DNA from: Mycobacterium sp. MFM001
GTDB lineage: Bacteria > Actinomycetota > Actinomycetes > Mycobacteriales > Mycobacteriaceae
Direction: 5' to 3'
Assembly: GCF_003402475.1 (NCBI RefSeq)
Contig: NZ_BFAB01000001.1
Coordinates: forward strand, 603,335-667,334
Length of the DNA: 64,000 nt
Shown here piece by piece: positions 9,111 to 18,076 of this stretch (position 1 is the stretch's first letter; each line of letters starts with the position of its first letter). The translations under genes and the position numbers were made by a program. Under the pieces are notes generated by a model. That model saw nothing but the letters and a program-made list of their open reading frames with translations, did not search any database and was not told where the DNA came from.

Positions 9111-11305
9111 CGTTGACCTTCCTGTGGTGGGCGTTGATTGGAAGCACCTGTGCCATCGGGTGTTTGGGCCGCTTGCAGCACCACCATCGCACGGGACTGC
9201 ACGGGCACGGTGCTGCCGCTTTCCCGCGGTTTGTCGTCGTCGAGATCGGCCGTCGCGGTGTCGAGCACGATCTGCCACGCCGGGCTGAACTCCTGTGGAG
9301 GCAGCATGAAATCGATCGGCTCATGGTGGGCGTTGAAACACAGGAAAAACGAGTCGTCGCTCACCCGCTCGCCGCGGGCATCGCGGTCGGGAATCCCTAA
9401 CCCGTTGAGGTACACGGCGATCGCCTTACCGAAACCGGCGTCCCAGTCGTCGTCGCTCATTTCCGATCCGTCTGGCTTGAACCAGGAGATGTCCGGCAGG
9501 CCTTCCGCGCCGCGGCGGCGCACCGGCCGCCCGTCGAAGAAGCGGCGCCGGCGGAAGATCGGGTGCGCGGCACGCAGCGCCGACACCGATGCCGTGAAGT
9601 CGATGAGTTCAGCGTCTGCTTTGTCCCACTGGATCCACGTCGTCTCGTTGTCCTGGCAGAAGCCGTTGTTGTTGCCGTCTTGCGAGCGGCCCAGTTCGTC
9701 GCCGTGGCAGATCATCGGAACGCCTTGGGACAACAGCAGCGTGGCCAGAAAATTACGTTGCTGACGTGACCGCAGTGCGTTGATTTCGGAGTCGTCTGTC
9801 GGTCCCTCGACCCCGCAGTTCCACGACCTGTTGTGCGATTCGCCGTCCCGGTTGTCCTCGCCGTTGGCCTCGTTGTGTTTTTCGTTGTAAGACACCAGGT
9901 CTCGTAGCGTGAACCCGTCGTGGGCGGTGACGAAGTTGATCGACGCCACCGGCCGGCGCGCGGTGCGCTCGTAGAGGTCCGCCGACCCGGTCAGCCGAGA
10001 GGCGTATTCGCCCAGGGTGGCGGACTCCCCGCGCCAGTAGTCGCGCACGGTGTCGCGATACTTGCCGTTCCATTCGGTCCACTGCGGCGGGAAGTTTCCG
10101 ACTTGGTATCCGCCGGGACCGACGTCCCACGGTTCGGCGATCAGCTTGACCTGGCTGACGGTCGGATCCTGTTGCACCAGCTCGAAAAAGGTGGACAGCC
10201 GGTCGACGTCGTAGAACTCCCGGGCGAGCGTCGACGCCAGGTCGAAGCGGAACCCGTCGACGTGCATCTCGGTTACCCAATACCGCAACGAGTCCATGAT
10301 CAGTTGCAAGCAGTGCGGGTGGCGGACGTTGAGGCTGTTACCGCAGCCGGTGTAGTCCATGTAGTAACGCGGATCGTCGTCGACGAGTCGGTAGTAGGCG
10401 GCGTTGTCGAGTCCGCGCATGCAGATCGTGGGTCCCAAATGGTTGCCCTCGGCGGTGTGGTTGTAGACCACGTCCAGGATGACCTCGATGCCGGCTTCGT
10501 GCAGTGTGCGCACCATGGTCTTGAACTCGTTCACCTGGCTGCCGGGGCTGCCACCCGAGCCGTACTTGAAGTCCGGGGCGAAGAACCCAATGCTGTTGTA
10601 GCCCCAGTAGTTCGACAACCCCTTGTCGAGCAGCGTCGAATCATTGGCGAAGTGGTGCACCGGCATCAGCTCGATCGCGGTGATGCCCAATTTCTGCAGG
10701 TGCTCGATGATGACCGGATGCGCGATACCGGCGTACTTTCCCCGCAGCGGCGCCGGGAGGTCGGGATGGCTTTGCGTCAGGCCCTTCACGTGCGCCTCGT
10801 AGATGACGGTGTCCGCGTAGGCGTGTCGGGGTGGGCGGTCGGCGTCCCAGTCGAAAAACGGGTTGATCACCACCGATTTCGGCATGTGCGCCGCCGAATC
10901 CTCGTCGTTGCGGCTGTCCGGGTCGCCGAACGTGTAACCGAACAACGACTGATCCCACTCGAAATTGCCGTCGATGGCGCGGGCGTAGGGATCCAGCAGC
11001 AACTTGTTGGGGTTGCACCGATGGCCGGCAGCCGGATCGTAGGGGCCGTGCACGCGGTATCCGTACCGCTGGCCGGGCGCAACGTCGGGCAGAAAGGCGT
11101 GCCAGACGAACCCGTCGACTTCGATCAGCGGTACCCGCGTCTCCTCGCCGTCGTCGGCGAAAAGACAGAGCTCCACGGATTCCGCCGCCTCGCTGAAGAT
11201 CGCGAAGTTGGTACCTGAGCCGTCATACGTCGCACCCAAGGGGTACGCGTCCCCGGGCCAGCGTCGGACCGCCACGTCGACTGCCGAGTCGGTCATCTCG
11301 CTCAT
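9107..11305 (-). CDS. glgX: Glycogen debranching enzyme GlgX (isoamylase type)
   Basis: GlgX hydrolyses alpha-1,6 branches of glycogen or limit dextrins in the cytosol. The 732-residue protein starts with a carbohydrate-binding domain (YPLGATYDGSGTNFAIFSE) and continues with a GH13 barrel. Its catalytic motifs are DGFRFDLAS (nucleophile), LIAEPWDVG (acid/base) and TAHDGFTLRDLVSYN. M. tuberculosis has the related treX (Rv1564c) in the treXYZ trehalose locus; here no treY or treZ is adjacent, so this may be an extra copy. Start ATG 11305 was chosen over the upstream open frame because the conserved domain begins soon after. A SigF-type promoter lies about 75 bp upstream, which suggests stress or stationary-phase expression. 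Confidence 0.93.
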   Translation of the reverse strand: MSEMTDSAVDVAVRRWPGDAYPLGATYDGSGTNFAIFSEAAESVELCLFADDGEETRVPLIEVDGFVWHAFLPDVAPGQRYGYRVHGPYDPAAGHRCNPNKLLLDPYARAIDGNFEWDQSLFGYTFGDPDSRNDEDSAAHMPKSVVINPFFDWDADRPPRHAYADTVIYEAHVKGLTQSHPDLPAPLRGKYAGIAHPVIIEHLQKLGITAIELMPVHHFANDSTLLDKGLSNYWGYNSIGFFAPDFKYGSGGSPGSQVNEFKTMVRTLHEAGIEVILDVVYNHTAEGNHLGPTICMRGLDNAAYYRLVDDDPRYYMDYTGCGNSLNVRHPHCLQLIMDSLRYWVTEMHVDGFRFDLASTLAREFYDVDRLSTFFELVQQDPTVSQVKLIAEPWDVGPGGYQVGNFPPQWTEWNGKYRDTVRDYWRGESATLGEYASRLTGSADLYERTARRPVASINFVTAHDGFTLRDLVSYNEKHNEANGEDNRDGESHNRSWNCGVEGPTDDSEINALRSRQQRNFLATLLLSQGVPMICHGDELGRSQDGNNNGFCQDNETTWIQWDKADAELIDFTASVSALRAAHPIFRRRRFFDGRPVRRRGAEGLPDISWFKPDGSEMSDDDWDAGFGKAIAVYLNGLGIPDRDARGERVSDDSFFLCFNAHHEPIDFMLPPQEFSPAWQIVLDTATADLDDDKPRESGSTVPVQSRAMVVLQAAQTPDGTGASNQRPPQEGQR

Positions 11306-11380
11306 CGCTGACTCCCGAGTGAGCCCAGCCGCATCAATCGATCTCCCGTCCTTGCGCGTTGCCACCACAGCCGGGACCGA

Positions 11381-11406
11381 ATACCCCGCTGGACCGAGCG
11401 CAAACC
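11381..11406 (-). promoter_or_regulatory. SigF-type promoter upstream of glgX
   Basis: On the minus strand GGTTT (11402-11406) and GGGTAT (11381-11386) are separated by 15 nt. This matches the mycobacterial SigF consensus, GGTTT or GTTT, 15-17 nt, GGGTA(T). It lies in the 107 bp gap before glgX, next to the STAS gene. Confidence 0.7.
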
Positions 11407-11412
11407 GGGCCG

Positions 11413-11850
11413 CTACAGGACTTCGCCGGTGAGCTGCGACAGCGCCGCCTCGAGCGTCGTCTCGACGGGCAGCAACTGGCCTAATCCGCAGGCAGCCACG
11501 GCTCGCGCAGTCTCCGGCCGGGTACTGACCAGGCACAGCCGCACCCCACGGTGCTTACACCGCTCTGCCTCGCTGGCCAACATTGCATAGGCGCTGGCGC
11601 CGATGAAGTCGAGGTCACGGACGTCGACCACAAATGGCCCCGGCGGGACAGCGGCATCCGCCATGCTGGTCAGCAGGTGCTCCCACTCTGGCTCATTGCT
11701 GGCGTCCACCTCGCCGCCAACGCAGACAATTACGGCCGAGCCGTTACGCTCGGCGGTCGCTCGCAGCATGCGTTGTGTGCCCGCTAATGGCGTGGTTTGC
11801 CATGCGATCAACGCATCCGGAAAACGAGAACTCTCAGTATCGGGGCCCAT
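11413..11850 (-). CDS. STAS-domain anti-sigma factor antagonist-like protein
   Basis: This 145-residue protein is a single STAS domain of the SpoIIAA/RsbV type. It shows GEVDASNEPEWEHLL and VVDVRDLDFIGASAYAML; the serine of IGAS is at the place phosphorylated by partner anti-sigma kinases. Such proteins, when unphosphorylated, bind the kinase and free the sigma factor. No kinase gene is next to it. It lies directly upstream of glgX in the same direction, with a SigF-type promoter between the two, so it may tie regulation to stress-driven glycogen use. Start ATG 11850 has AAGG upstream. Confidence 0.85.
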   Translation of the reverse strand: MGPDTESSRFPDALIAWQTTPLAGTQRMLRATAERNGSAVIVCVGGEVDASNEPEWEHLLTSMADAAVPPGPFVVDVRDLDFIGASAYAMLASEAERCKHRGVRLCLVSTRPETARAVAACGLGQLLPVETTLEAALSQLTGEVL

Positions 11851-12198
11851 GGTGCCTTCTTGGTAGTGCGGGTCATGATCAATGCCCGTCCTACACATCT
11901 GAAGACAGGACCAAGGTTTCTTACTAGCTGAGGTCCGGATAACCAACGACAGTCTAAAGGGACGGGGCCCCAAAAAAGCAAGGGATTGAATCGATTCTTC
12001 GCCAAACCCGGGTTTGGCGCATCCGGCGAACTGGGAAAGCCACCTAGTGGTGGAGGGGTGATTGGTTGCGTCTTGCCCTCGTACACCAGGCGATATACGG
12101 AGTGCAACCCCGGACGTTCAGATATGCAGCGTCCGGTCTGGTATCGCCGCCCTGGCCGGCTCGCGCGAAAGAGGCCGTCGCGCAGTGCAACACGACGG
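11851..12198. other. Intergenic region between the STAS gene and embC
   Basis: These 348 bp hold no gene that I can support. On the minus strand TAGACT (11951-11956), with TTGCTT 19 nt upstream, is a weak candidate promoter for the STAS gene. Palindromes lie at 11988-11997 (GAATCGATTC), 12000-12019 and 12040-12053 (CCACC, loop TAGT, GGTGG). A run of six T on the minus strand (11972-11977) follows them in the direction of embC transcription. Confidence 0.5.
12000..12019 (-). terminator. 20-bp perfect palindrome, probable embC terminator
   Basis: CGCCAAACCCGGGTTTGGCG is a perfect palindrome that can fold into an 8-bp stem with a CCGG loop. It lies 180 bp past the embC stop, followed on the minus strand by a smaller palindrome and six T. 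It may end embC-operon transcripts or serve as a protein-binding site. Confidence 0.45.
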
Positions 12199-15100
12199 TC
12201 AGGTCTTGCGTAGCGGTGCGGGACTCCACAGCCCGCTGCGGGTGGCCGAGCCCAGATCCAGGCGGGCCGGCGTCGCATCCGGGTAGTACGGGGTCAGCTG
12301 CTGCAGCGCGCCCCAGTCACGCGACCAGTCGTCCTTCAGATAGGTCGGCACGGTTGTCGCGCGGTCCAGCAACTCAGTGACGCCCAGCGGCCCGCCGCCG
12401 TTGTTGTCCATCACCGGCGAGTTGGCTTCGGCGCCGAACCGGTCCGGCAGGATCCGCCACTTCGGCGCCTCGATGACGCCGTTTTGATGACCGAACGGTC
12501 GCTGGCAGGGAAACGCCAGCCCGACCAGCCAGTCCAGCAGTACCGGATCGGTCGAGCCAACCACCTGCTGCAGCGTGCGCAGCCGCGGAATCCGTGGCGG
12601 TGTCAAGGCGATCCAGTGCTGCGGCGCCAGGTCGTCGTCGGTGGCCACCACCCGCACCTGGGTGGCGCTGTCCGGCAGCGCCGCCAGTGGCGCCCTAAGG
12701 TTGCGCCACGCCGGCGCAGCCCCGACGTCGGCGAATCCCATTGAGCCGGCGGGCTTTCCGTCATCGCCGGCCCATTGCACCTGCACTTCGCCGGGGTCGA
12801 ATCGGCCCGCCGCCGACACGACCAGCAGTGGCCCGGCTTCGTCACGAGGCGGCAGCCGATACCACGCCGACCGCAGCAGCGCCGGCACCTGTACGCCCGA
12901 ACGCCAGCTGCCGAGCACCGGGGTGCGGGCCGAGTCGAGGTTGTAGGGCAGTCGTGCCCGTGAGCCGTTGATGCCCGGTGCGGCCGTCGTCCCACCTTCG
13001 GTGCCGGCCTCGCTGCTGGTGACCATCCCGTCGTCGTTGACGAAGCTGCGGTCGCCGGGCCGTTCCATCACCGGGTCGGCCGACACGTCGGCGGGAATGC
13101 CGTTGGGGTCGAAGCCTTCTGCGAAGGCGGCGCCCAGTGACTCGTTGAGCGGCGCCCCGATCGGCGTCAGCATGCCTGCGTTCGGGTCCTGCTCGACGAG
13201 CACGTCCTCGGCCATCCCGCAGGTCTTGCCGGTCAACGCCTGCAGATTCGAACGGCCCACCGACCATGCAGGGTATTGGTCGGTCATCCCCAGCGTCAGC
13301 GACAGTACCTCGAAGAAGACCAGGAACCAGGCGGCAATGCCCAACGGGGACTGCATGATTCGCGGCATCGCGCGTCCCGAGTCGCCGTTGTTGACGAAGT
13401 GGAACCACGCCGCGGCAAGCAGCACCACGACGGTCAGTCCCAGTAGCACGGTAGTGAAGCCGAATCGCCACTCCGGGAACGCATTCGACCACGGCACACC
13501 GAAATTCGAGACGTACCACCAGCCGTTGACGCTGGCGAACGACAGCGCCACCACGAACAGCACCAGCGCGGCGAACATGGTGCGGTTGCGCCGGGAGCGC
13601 ATCGCTGCTGCCGTCACCGCGACGGCGGCGAGCGCTCCCAGCGAGCCGGCCAGCCCGGCGAACACCCCGAAATGGTGGGTCCACTTGGTGGGAGTGAACA
13701 TCATCGCGATGAACGAGATGATCGTGATGCCGATGATGCGCCGGCTGGGACCCGCGGCGGTGCCCGGAATTCGCCCCTTGCGCAACGACATTGCCACCGA
13801 CACCGCCAGCGCGACCAGCAACGCCAACACCGCGAAGCGGCGGGCCACCGACCCGTCGGGGCTGGCCATGAACAGCCGCTCGTAGCGGATGTGCTCGTCG
13901 AACCAGGAGAGGCTCGGTCCGACAACGGATTTGAGCATGTTCGCCTGGATCTCGCCCGCGAACGTCTGGTCCCGGAAGATCAGGATCACGGTGACGCTCA
14001 CCGCGGCCAGGATCGGGGCAACCAGCGGCAGCACGCCGAAGCGTTTGGTGCGGCGGTGCAGGATCGTGCGCAGCGGCCCGATCGCCACCAGCAGCGCGCC
14101 GATCGACGCGATACCGGTCGGCCCGGAGAACAGCGTCAGCGCGCCGATGATGCAGGCGACCGCCACCGGCAGCAGCCGGCTGGTGGCCACCGCCCGCTCC
14201 ACCGAGCACCAGGTGAGCAGGATGCCCAACGCGATGATCGGCTCCGGCCGCAGCCCGTTGTTCAGCGGCAGCCAGAACGCCAGGAACACGCCGGCGGCCG
14301 TCCACGCTGCGGTGCGGCTGTGCTTGACGGCATCCCCGAGCCGGGGGATGACTTCGCGGCTGATCACCCACCAGCAGGCCAGCGCCATCAGCAAGGTGGG
14401 CAGCCGCATCCAGATGCTGGCGGTGGTGACGTGCGCCCACAGCGCCAGAAGGTCGTAGTACCAACCGAACGGCGCCTCCGGCGTGCCGAACCATCGGTAG
14501 TAGTTCGCCATGTATCCGGCATGCTCGGACACCCGGGCCATGGTCAGGATGTAGCCGTCGTCGGCGGTGTTGGCCCCGACGAAATGCCACCACACCAGCA
14601 CCGCGGTGACCAGCGCGTCGAGCCCGCTGATCGACCACCAGCGCGGCGGGAGGAACCGGCGGTGCTGGGTGGAGTCGGAGGTGTCCAGGATGTGCAGCGC
14701 AACCAGCGCGGCGATGGTCAACGCGACGCCGAGGATCATCGCGCCCAGCTTCAGCCAGGTCGGGGCGCTGCTGTAGCGGGTGTCGATCGTCGCCGACAGC
14801 TGCAGGCCGGGCGGCGCCGGCCCGGACAGGTCGGTGAAGACGCCGACGATCTGCGGCCGGAAGTCGTAGCCGCCGCGTTCGCCGCGCAGCGGCTCACCCG
14901 GGTGCTCGGCGTTGGGTCCTTGGCGTAGCCCGACGAATTCGCCGGTGACCTTGTCGGCGTGCGCGGTGAAGGTCAGCTTCTGGCAGGCGGGGCTCAGCAC
15001 CTGGCTCAGCGGCGCCACCACCACCGGTGTGTTGCGCACGATGACCAGCAGGTCGTCGTTGACCCGCTCGATCAACAGGCCGCGGTCGACGGCTTTCGGG

Positions 15101-15417
15101 GCCTGCTTGGGCACGGTGGACAACAGCACCGTCTTGGTTTTGGTCAGCTCCGCCGCGGCCTGGCACGGAATGGTGATGTTCAAATCGGTGGCCACGTAGC
15201 CGATCAGCGGTGCTTCGACGCTGGCCAGCACACCGTTTTGCGGCCAGTTCAGTTCGGCGGTGGTCTGTTTGACCGGCAGAAAAGGGGTGGCGATCGCCAA
15301 CAGCGTGCCGAGCAGACCGGCGACGACGGCGACGACGCGGGCGGCCCGATAGTTTGCTCCCGTGTCGCTCACGGGGCTAGATGCTAGTTGCCCGGTCTGG
15401 GCGGTTTCGGTGGCCAT
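12199..15417 (-). CDS. embC: Arabinosyltransferase EmbC
   Basis: EmbC polymerises the arabinan of lipoarabinomannan from decaprenyl-phosphoryl-arabinose and is a second ethambutol target. The 1072-residue GT-C protein has its tandem Asp at 286-287 (TADDGYI) followed by GYMANYYRWFGTPEAPFGWY, and a C-terminal domain like EmbA and EmbB. ATG 15417 follows the aftA stop with a one-base overlap (TGATG). The open frame extends upstream to 16242 inside aftA, but that part is a shadow of aftA. Here embC is the last gene of its operon; in M. tuberculosis embA follows directly. Confidence 0.96.
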   Translation of the reverse strand: MATETAQTGQLASSPVSDTGANYRAARVVAVVAGLLGTLLAIATPFLPVKQTTAELNWPQNGVLASVEAPLIGYVATDLNITIPCQAAAELTKTKTVLLSTVPKQAPKAVDRGLLIERVNDDLLVIVRNTPVVVAPLSQVLSPACQKLTFTAHADKVTGEFVGLRQGPNAEHPGEPLRGERGGYDFRPQIVGVFTDLSGPAPPGLQLSATIDTRYSSAPTWLKLGAMILGVALTIAALVALHILDTSDSTQHRRFLPPRWWSISGLDALVTAVLVWWHFVGANTADDGYILTMARVSEHAGYMANYYRWFGTPEAPFGWYYDLLALWAHVTTASIWMRLPTLLMALACWWVISREVIPRLGDAVKHSRTAAWTAAGVFLAFWLPLNNGLRPEPIIALGILLTWCSVERAVATSRLLPVAVACIIGALTLFSGPTGIASIGALLVAIGPLRTILHRRTKRFGVLPLVAPILAAVSVTVILIFRDQTFAGEIQANMLKSVVGPSLSWFDEHIRYERLFMASPDGSVARRFAVLALLVALAVSVAMSLRKGRIPGTAAGPSRRIIGITIISFIAMMFTPTKWTHHFGVFAGLAGSLGALAAVAVTAAAMRSRRNRTMFAALVLFVVALSFASVNGWWYVSNFGVPWSNAFPEWRFGFTTVLLGLTVVVLLAAAWFHFVNNGDSGRAMPRIMQSPLGIAAWFLVFFEVLSLTLGMTDQYPAWSVGRSNLQALTGKTCGMAEDVLVEQDPNAGMLTPIGAPLNESLGAAFAEGFDPNGIPADVSADPVMERPGDRSFVNDDGMVTSSEAGTEGGTTAAPGINGSRARLPYNLDSARTPVLGSWRSGVQVPALLRSAWYRLPPRDEAGPLLVVSAAGRFDPGEVQVQWAGDDGKPAGSMGFADVGAAPAWRNLRAPLAALPDSATQVRVVATDDDLAPQHWIALTPPRIPRLRTLQQVVGSTDPVLLDWLVGLAFPCQRPFGHQNGVIEAPKWRILPDRFGAEANSPVMDNNGGGPLGVTELLDRATTVPTYLKDDWSRDWGALQQLTPYYPDATPARLDLGSATRSGLWSPAPLRKT

Positions 15418-17309
15418 CAGCGCGCGGTCCGGACGGCCAGCACGAAGGGGCCGATGTCTTTGACGGTGAAGCGCGGGTCGGCGAACAGGGCGGCTTTGAA
15501 GTCCACCGTGTAGCGACGCACGTTGGGCTGGTTGGGGTAGACGTCTTCGGCCAGCCGCAGCGTGTAGGTGTCGTTCGCGCCTTTGCGCATCAGAAAGACG
15601 GTCGGCGGCTGCCAGGGCAGGGTGTCCAGAGCGTGGACGAACTGGTCGGCCGCTTTGAGCTTCGACCACGCCTTGATTGCCGCGGCTCGCTTGTCGAACT
15701 GCGCCAGCGGGTTGGCGTAGTGCGACGTCAACCCCTGGAAGCCCCAGTACGGGTAGTAGGACAGGAAGCTGTAATCGGCTGTGAGCACGACGGTTTCGTC
15801 GCGCGGCTGACCGGTGAGCTGGGTGATGGTGGCGTCGATGGCGGGATAGTACTTCTCGGCGCTGGGCGGACGGCGATCGCCGCGGTGGCCGTGGCCGTCG
15901 GTGTCGGTGTAGGCGATGGTGATGTCTGCGCGCAGCACGCCGGGAATGTCCTGACTGAAGCCGATCGCCCCGGCCAGCCCGAGGGCGACTGCCACCGGCA
16001 CGACGGCGCGGCTGCGTCCGGCCAGCGCGCGGGTGCCCTCGATGAAGCCGAACGCCCCGGCGGCGGCCAGCAGCACGGTCAGCGTCGGCTGCAGCCGGAA
16101 CGACAGCAGCGTGGTCCTGGCCAGCGTGGTGAGCATCGACAGCAGCGACCACAAATAGACGGCGACGACGCCGATCGCCAGGGCGCCGGCCCGCGTCGAC
16201 GTGCGGGCCCGCACCACGAGCCACAGCGTGCCCAGCATGCACAGCGCGCCCAGCAGGGTGAACTGCAGCATCGGGAAGGTCAGCTCGGCGCCGTCGGCCG
16301 GCAGGTAGTGGAAGGCGCTGCCGGTGTTGCTGACCGGGTCACGCGCGACGCGCAGCGCGAACGGCAGCCAGGTGGTCGCCCCGATGGCGGCGGCGATGAC
16401 GGCGATGACGGCCAGCCGGATCAGCGGGTCGATACGCCGCCGGGAGGCCGCCACCAATACCGCCATCAGGGTCACGGTGAACGCGCTGAACACAAATAGC
16501 AACGTGTAGAAGGTGGCGGTGAAGCCGAGGAAGATCCCGGCGCCGACCACGGCCGCCCACCCGTGCGCGAGTGTGCGGCCAGCCGCACCGTCGACCTCGG
16601 CCGTGCGGCCAGCCGCACGTTCGGCGGCCCGCAAGCCCGACCACGTCAGGACCAGCACCGGCGGCAGCAGCACCGTGATCATCGCCGAGTACGGCTCGGG
16701 GGAGCTGTAGGCCAGCGTCACCGCGGCGGTGGCGGCGGTGACGATCAGCGCGTACTCGAAGCGGATCATCCGCCACCACAACACCAGCGCCACCGCCACC
16801 GCGATCGTGATCGACGTGATCGCCCACGGCTTGTACATCTCCCAGGCCGGTGTTCCGGTCAGCGCGGCGACGCGTCCACCGATCCAGAACCAGCCCGGCG
16901 GGTAGAACGGCGGCAGGCCTTTGTAGGTCATGTCGGCCAGCGCCGAGCTGTCGGCGAGCCGGGTCAGGTATTCGGTGCGGAACTGTTGGTCGACCGAAAT
17001 GCCGTGCAGGTAGAGCTTGGTGGCGCCCAGCGGCATACCCAGCGTCACCACCGAAAACGCCGACACGAAGACCAGCCCGCCCAGCTGTGCCAGCCAGCGC
17101 GCTGTGCCGCGCCGCCAAAGCCAGCCTGCGCCAACCAGTCCGGCGAGGCAGCCGACCTGGCCCACTGTGGTCAGCGCGTGCAGTTGGTTCGACGACGGGT
17201 AGGCCGGCCAGTTCACGCTGGCGATGGCTCGCAGCGAGATCACCGCGACCGCAACGGCCACCGCGGCAGCGAGCAGCATCTGGCCGATGGTGGCCAGCGC
17301 GTTCCGCAT
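15417..17309 (-). CDS. aftA: Arabinofuranosyltransferase AftA
   Basis: AftA transfers the first arabinofuranose residues onto the galactan. The 630-residue GT-C membrane protein (M. tuberculosis about 643) has an N-terminal membrane region of many helices and a C-terminal soluble domain. Start ATG 17309 ([10 protein letters not shown]) lies 2 nt after the dprE2 stop; the open frame continues to 17393 inside dprE2. Oddity: residues 231-249 contain AAGRT twice, encoded by two exact copies of the palindromic 16-mer GTGCGGCCAGCCGCAC 30 nt apart. The same 16-mer occurs in an intergenic hairpin at 33862-33877. Confidence 0.95.
   Translation of the reverse strand: MRNALATIGQMLLAAAVAVAVAVISLRAIASVNWPAYPSSNQLHALTTVGQVGCLAGLVGAGWLWRRGTARWLAQLGGLVFVSAFSVVTLGMPLGATKLYLHGISVDQQFRTEYLTRLADSSALADMTYKGLPPFYPPGWFWIGGRVAALTGTPAWEMYKPWAITSITIAVAVALVLWWRMIRFEYALIVTAATAAVTLAYSSPEPYSAMITVLLPPVLVLTWSGLRAAERAAGRTAEVDGAAGRTLAHGWAAVVGAGIFLGFTATFYTLLFVFSAFTVTLMAVLVAASRRRIDPLIRLAVIAVIAAAIGATTWLPFALRVARDPVSNTGSAFHYLPADGAELTFPMLQFTLLGALCMLGTLWLVVRARTSTRAGALAIGVVAVYLWSLLSMLTTLARTTLLSFRLQPTLTVLLAAAGAFGFIEGTRALAGRSRAVVPVAVALGLAGAIGFSQDIPGVLRADITIAYTDTDGHGHRGDRRPPSAEKYYPAIDATITQLTGQPRDETVVLTADYSFLSYYPYWGFQGLTSHYANPLAQFDKRAAAIKAWSKLKAADQFVHALDTLPWQPPTVFLMRKGANDTYTLRLAEDVYPNQPNVRRYTVDFKAALFADPRFTVKDIGPFVLAVRTAR
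16573..16618. repeat. Palindromic 16-mer repeated in frame inside aftA
   Basis: GTGCGGCCAGCCGCAC occurs at 16573-16588 and 16603-16618. Each can form a 7-bp hairpin with a 2-nt loop. The copies are 30 nt apart, a multiple of three, and encode AAGRT each time. A third exact copy is intergenic at 33862-33877. Confidence 0.85.
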
Positions 17310-17311
17310 GC

Positions 17312-18076
17312 TCAGATGGGTAGCTTGCGGAAGATGGGCCGCGGAATGTGTCGCAACACCATCATCACATAGCGGAATGCTCCTGGCGCCCAAACTAATT
17401 CCTTACCTTTCGCGGATGCGGTGACCGCGAGGTTGGCGACGTATTCTTTGTCGACGGTCAATGGCGCTTCTTTGATGTGGGCGCTCATCCGGGTCCGCAC
17501 CTGGCCGGGCCGGATGACCAGCACCCGAACGCCGTACTCGCGCAACGCTTCACCGAGGCCGAGGTAGAAGCCGTCCAGTCCGGCCTTGGTGGAGCCGTAG
17601 ACGAAGTTGGAGCGCCGGACCCGTTCGCCGGCCACCGTGCTCATCGCGATGATCTGGCCGAAGCCCTGGGCGCGCATCTTCTCGCCGAGCAGCACGCCCA
17701 CCGAAACCGCTGCGGTGTAGTTGACTTCGGCGATCTGCACGGCCTTGCGCTGGTTCTGCCAGAGTTCTTCGGCGTCACCGAGCAGCCCGAACGCGACGAT
17801 CGCGACGTCGACGTCGCCGTCGGCGAAGGCCTGCTCGATCACCTTGGGGTGACTGTCGGTGTCGACCGCGTCGAAGTCGATCACCTCGACCGCCTTGGCG
17901 CCGGCGGACTTCATCTGCGCGACCGCGTCGTCGCGACCGGGGTCGTCTGGCATGCAGGCCAACACAATTCGGGCGTGTGCGTTCTGCAGGTAGCGCTCGC
18001 AGATCGCCAGGCCGATTTCGGACGTTCCCCCGAGCAGCAGGATGGTCTGCGGATTACCTACGGCGTCAAAGACCAT
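17312..18076 (-). CDS. dprE2: Decaprenylphosphoryl-2-keto-ribose reductase DprE2
   Basis: DprE2 reduces the 2-keto sugar made by DprE1 to decaprenylphosphoryl-D-arabinose, the arabinan donor. It is a 254-residue short-chain dehydrogenase, the same length as the M. tuberculosis protein. The nucleotide-binding GGTSEIG motif is at 16-22, the catalytic Ser at 146, and Tyr160 and Lys164 lie in YGSTK. The ATG is adjacent to the dprE1 stop (0 nt between the genes), consistent with coupled translation of the two subunits of one reaction. Confidence 0.96.
   Translation of the reverse strand: MVFDAVGNPQTILLLGGTSEIGLAICERYLQNAHARIVLACMPDDPGRDDAVAQMKSAGAKAVEVIDFDAVDTDSHPKVIEQAFADGDVDVAIVAFGLLGDAEELWQNQRKAVQIAEVNYTAAVSVGVLLGEKMRAQGFGQIIAMSTVAGERVRRSNFVYGSTKAGLDGFYLGLGEALREYGVRVLVIRPGQVRTRMSAHIKEAPLTVDKEYVANLAVTASAKGKELVWAPGAFRYVMMVLRHIPRPIFRKLPI

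Noticed and set aside
15418..16242. N-terminal extension of embC to 16242
   Set aside because: The extra part lies inside aftA in another frame; the known EmbC N-terminus starts at 15417.
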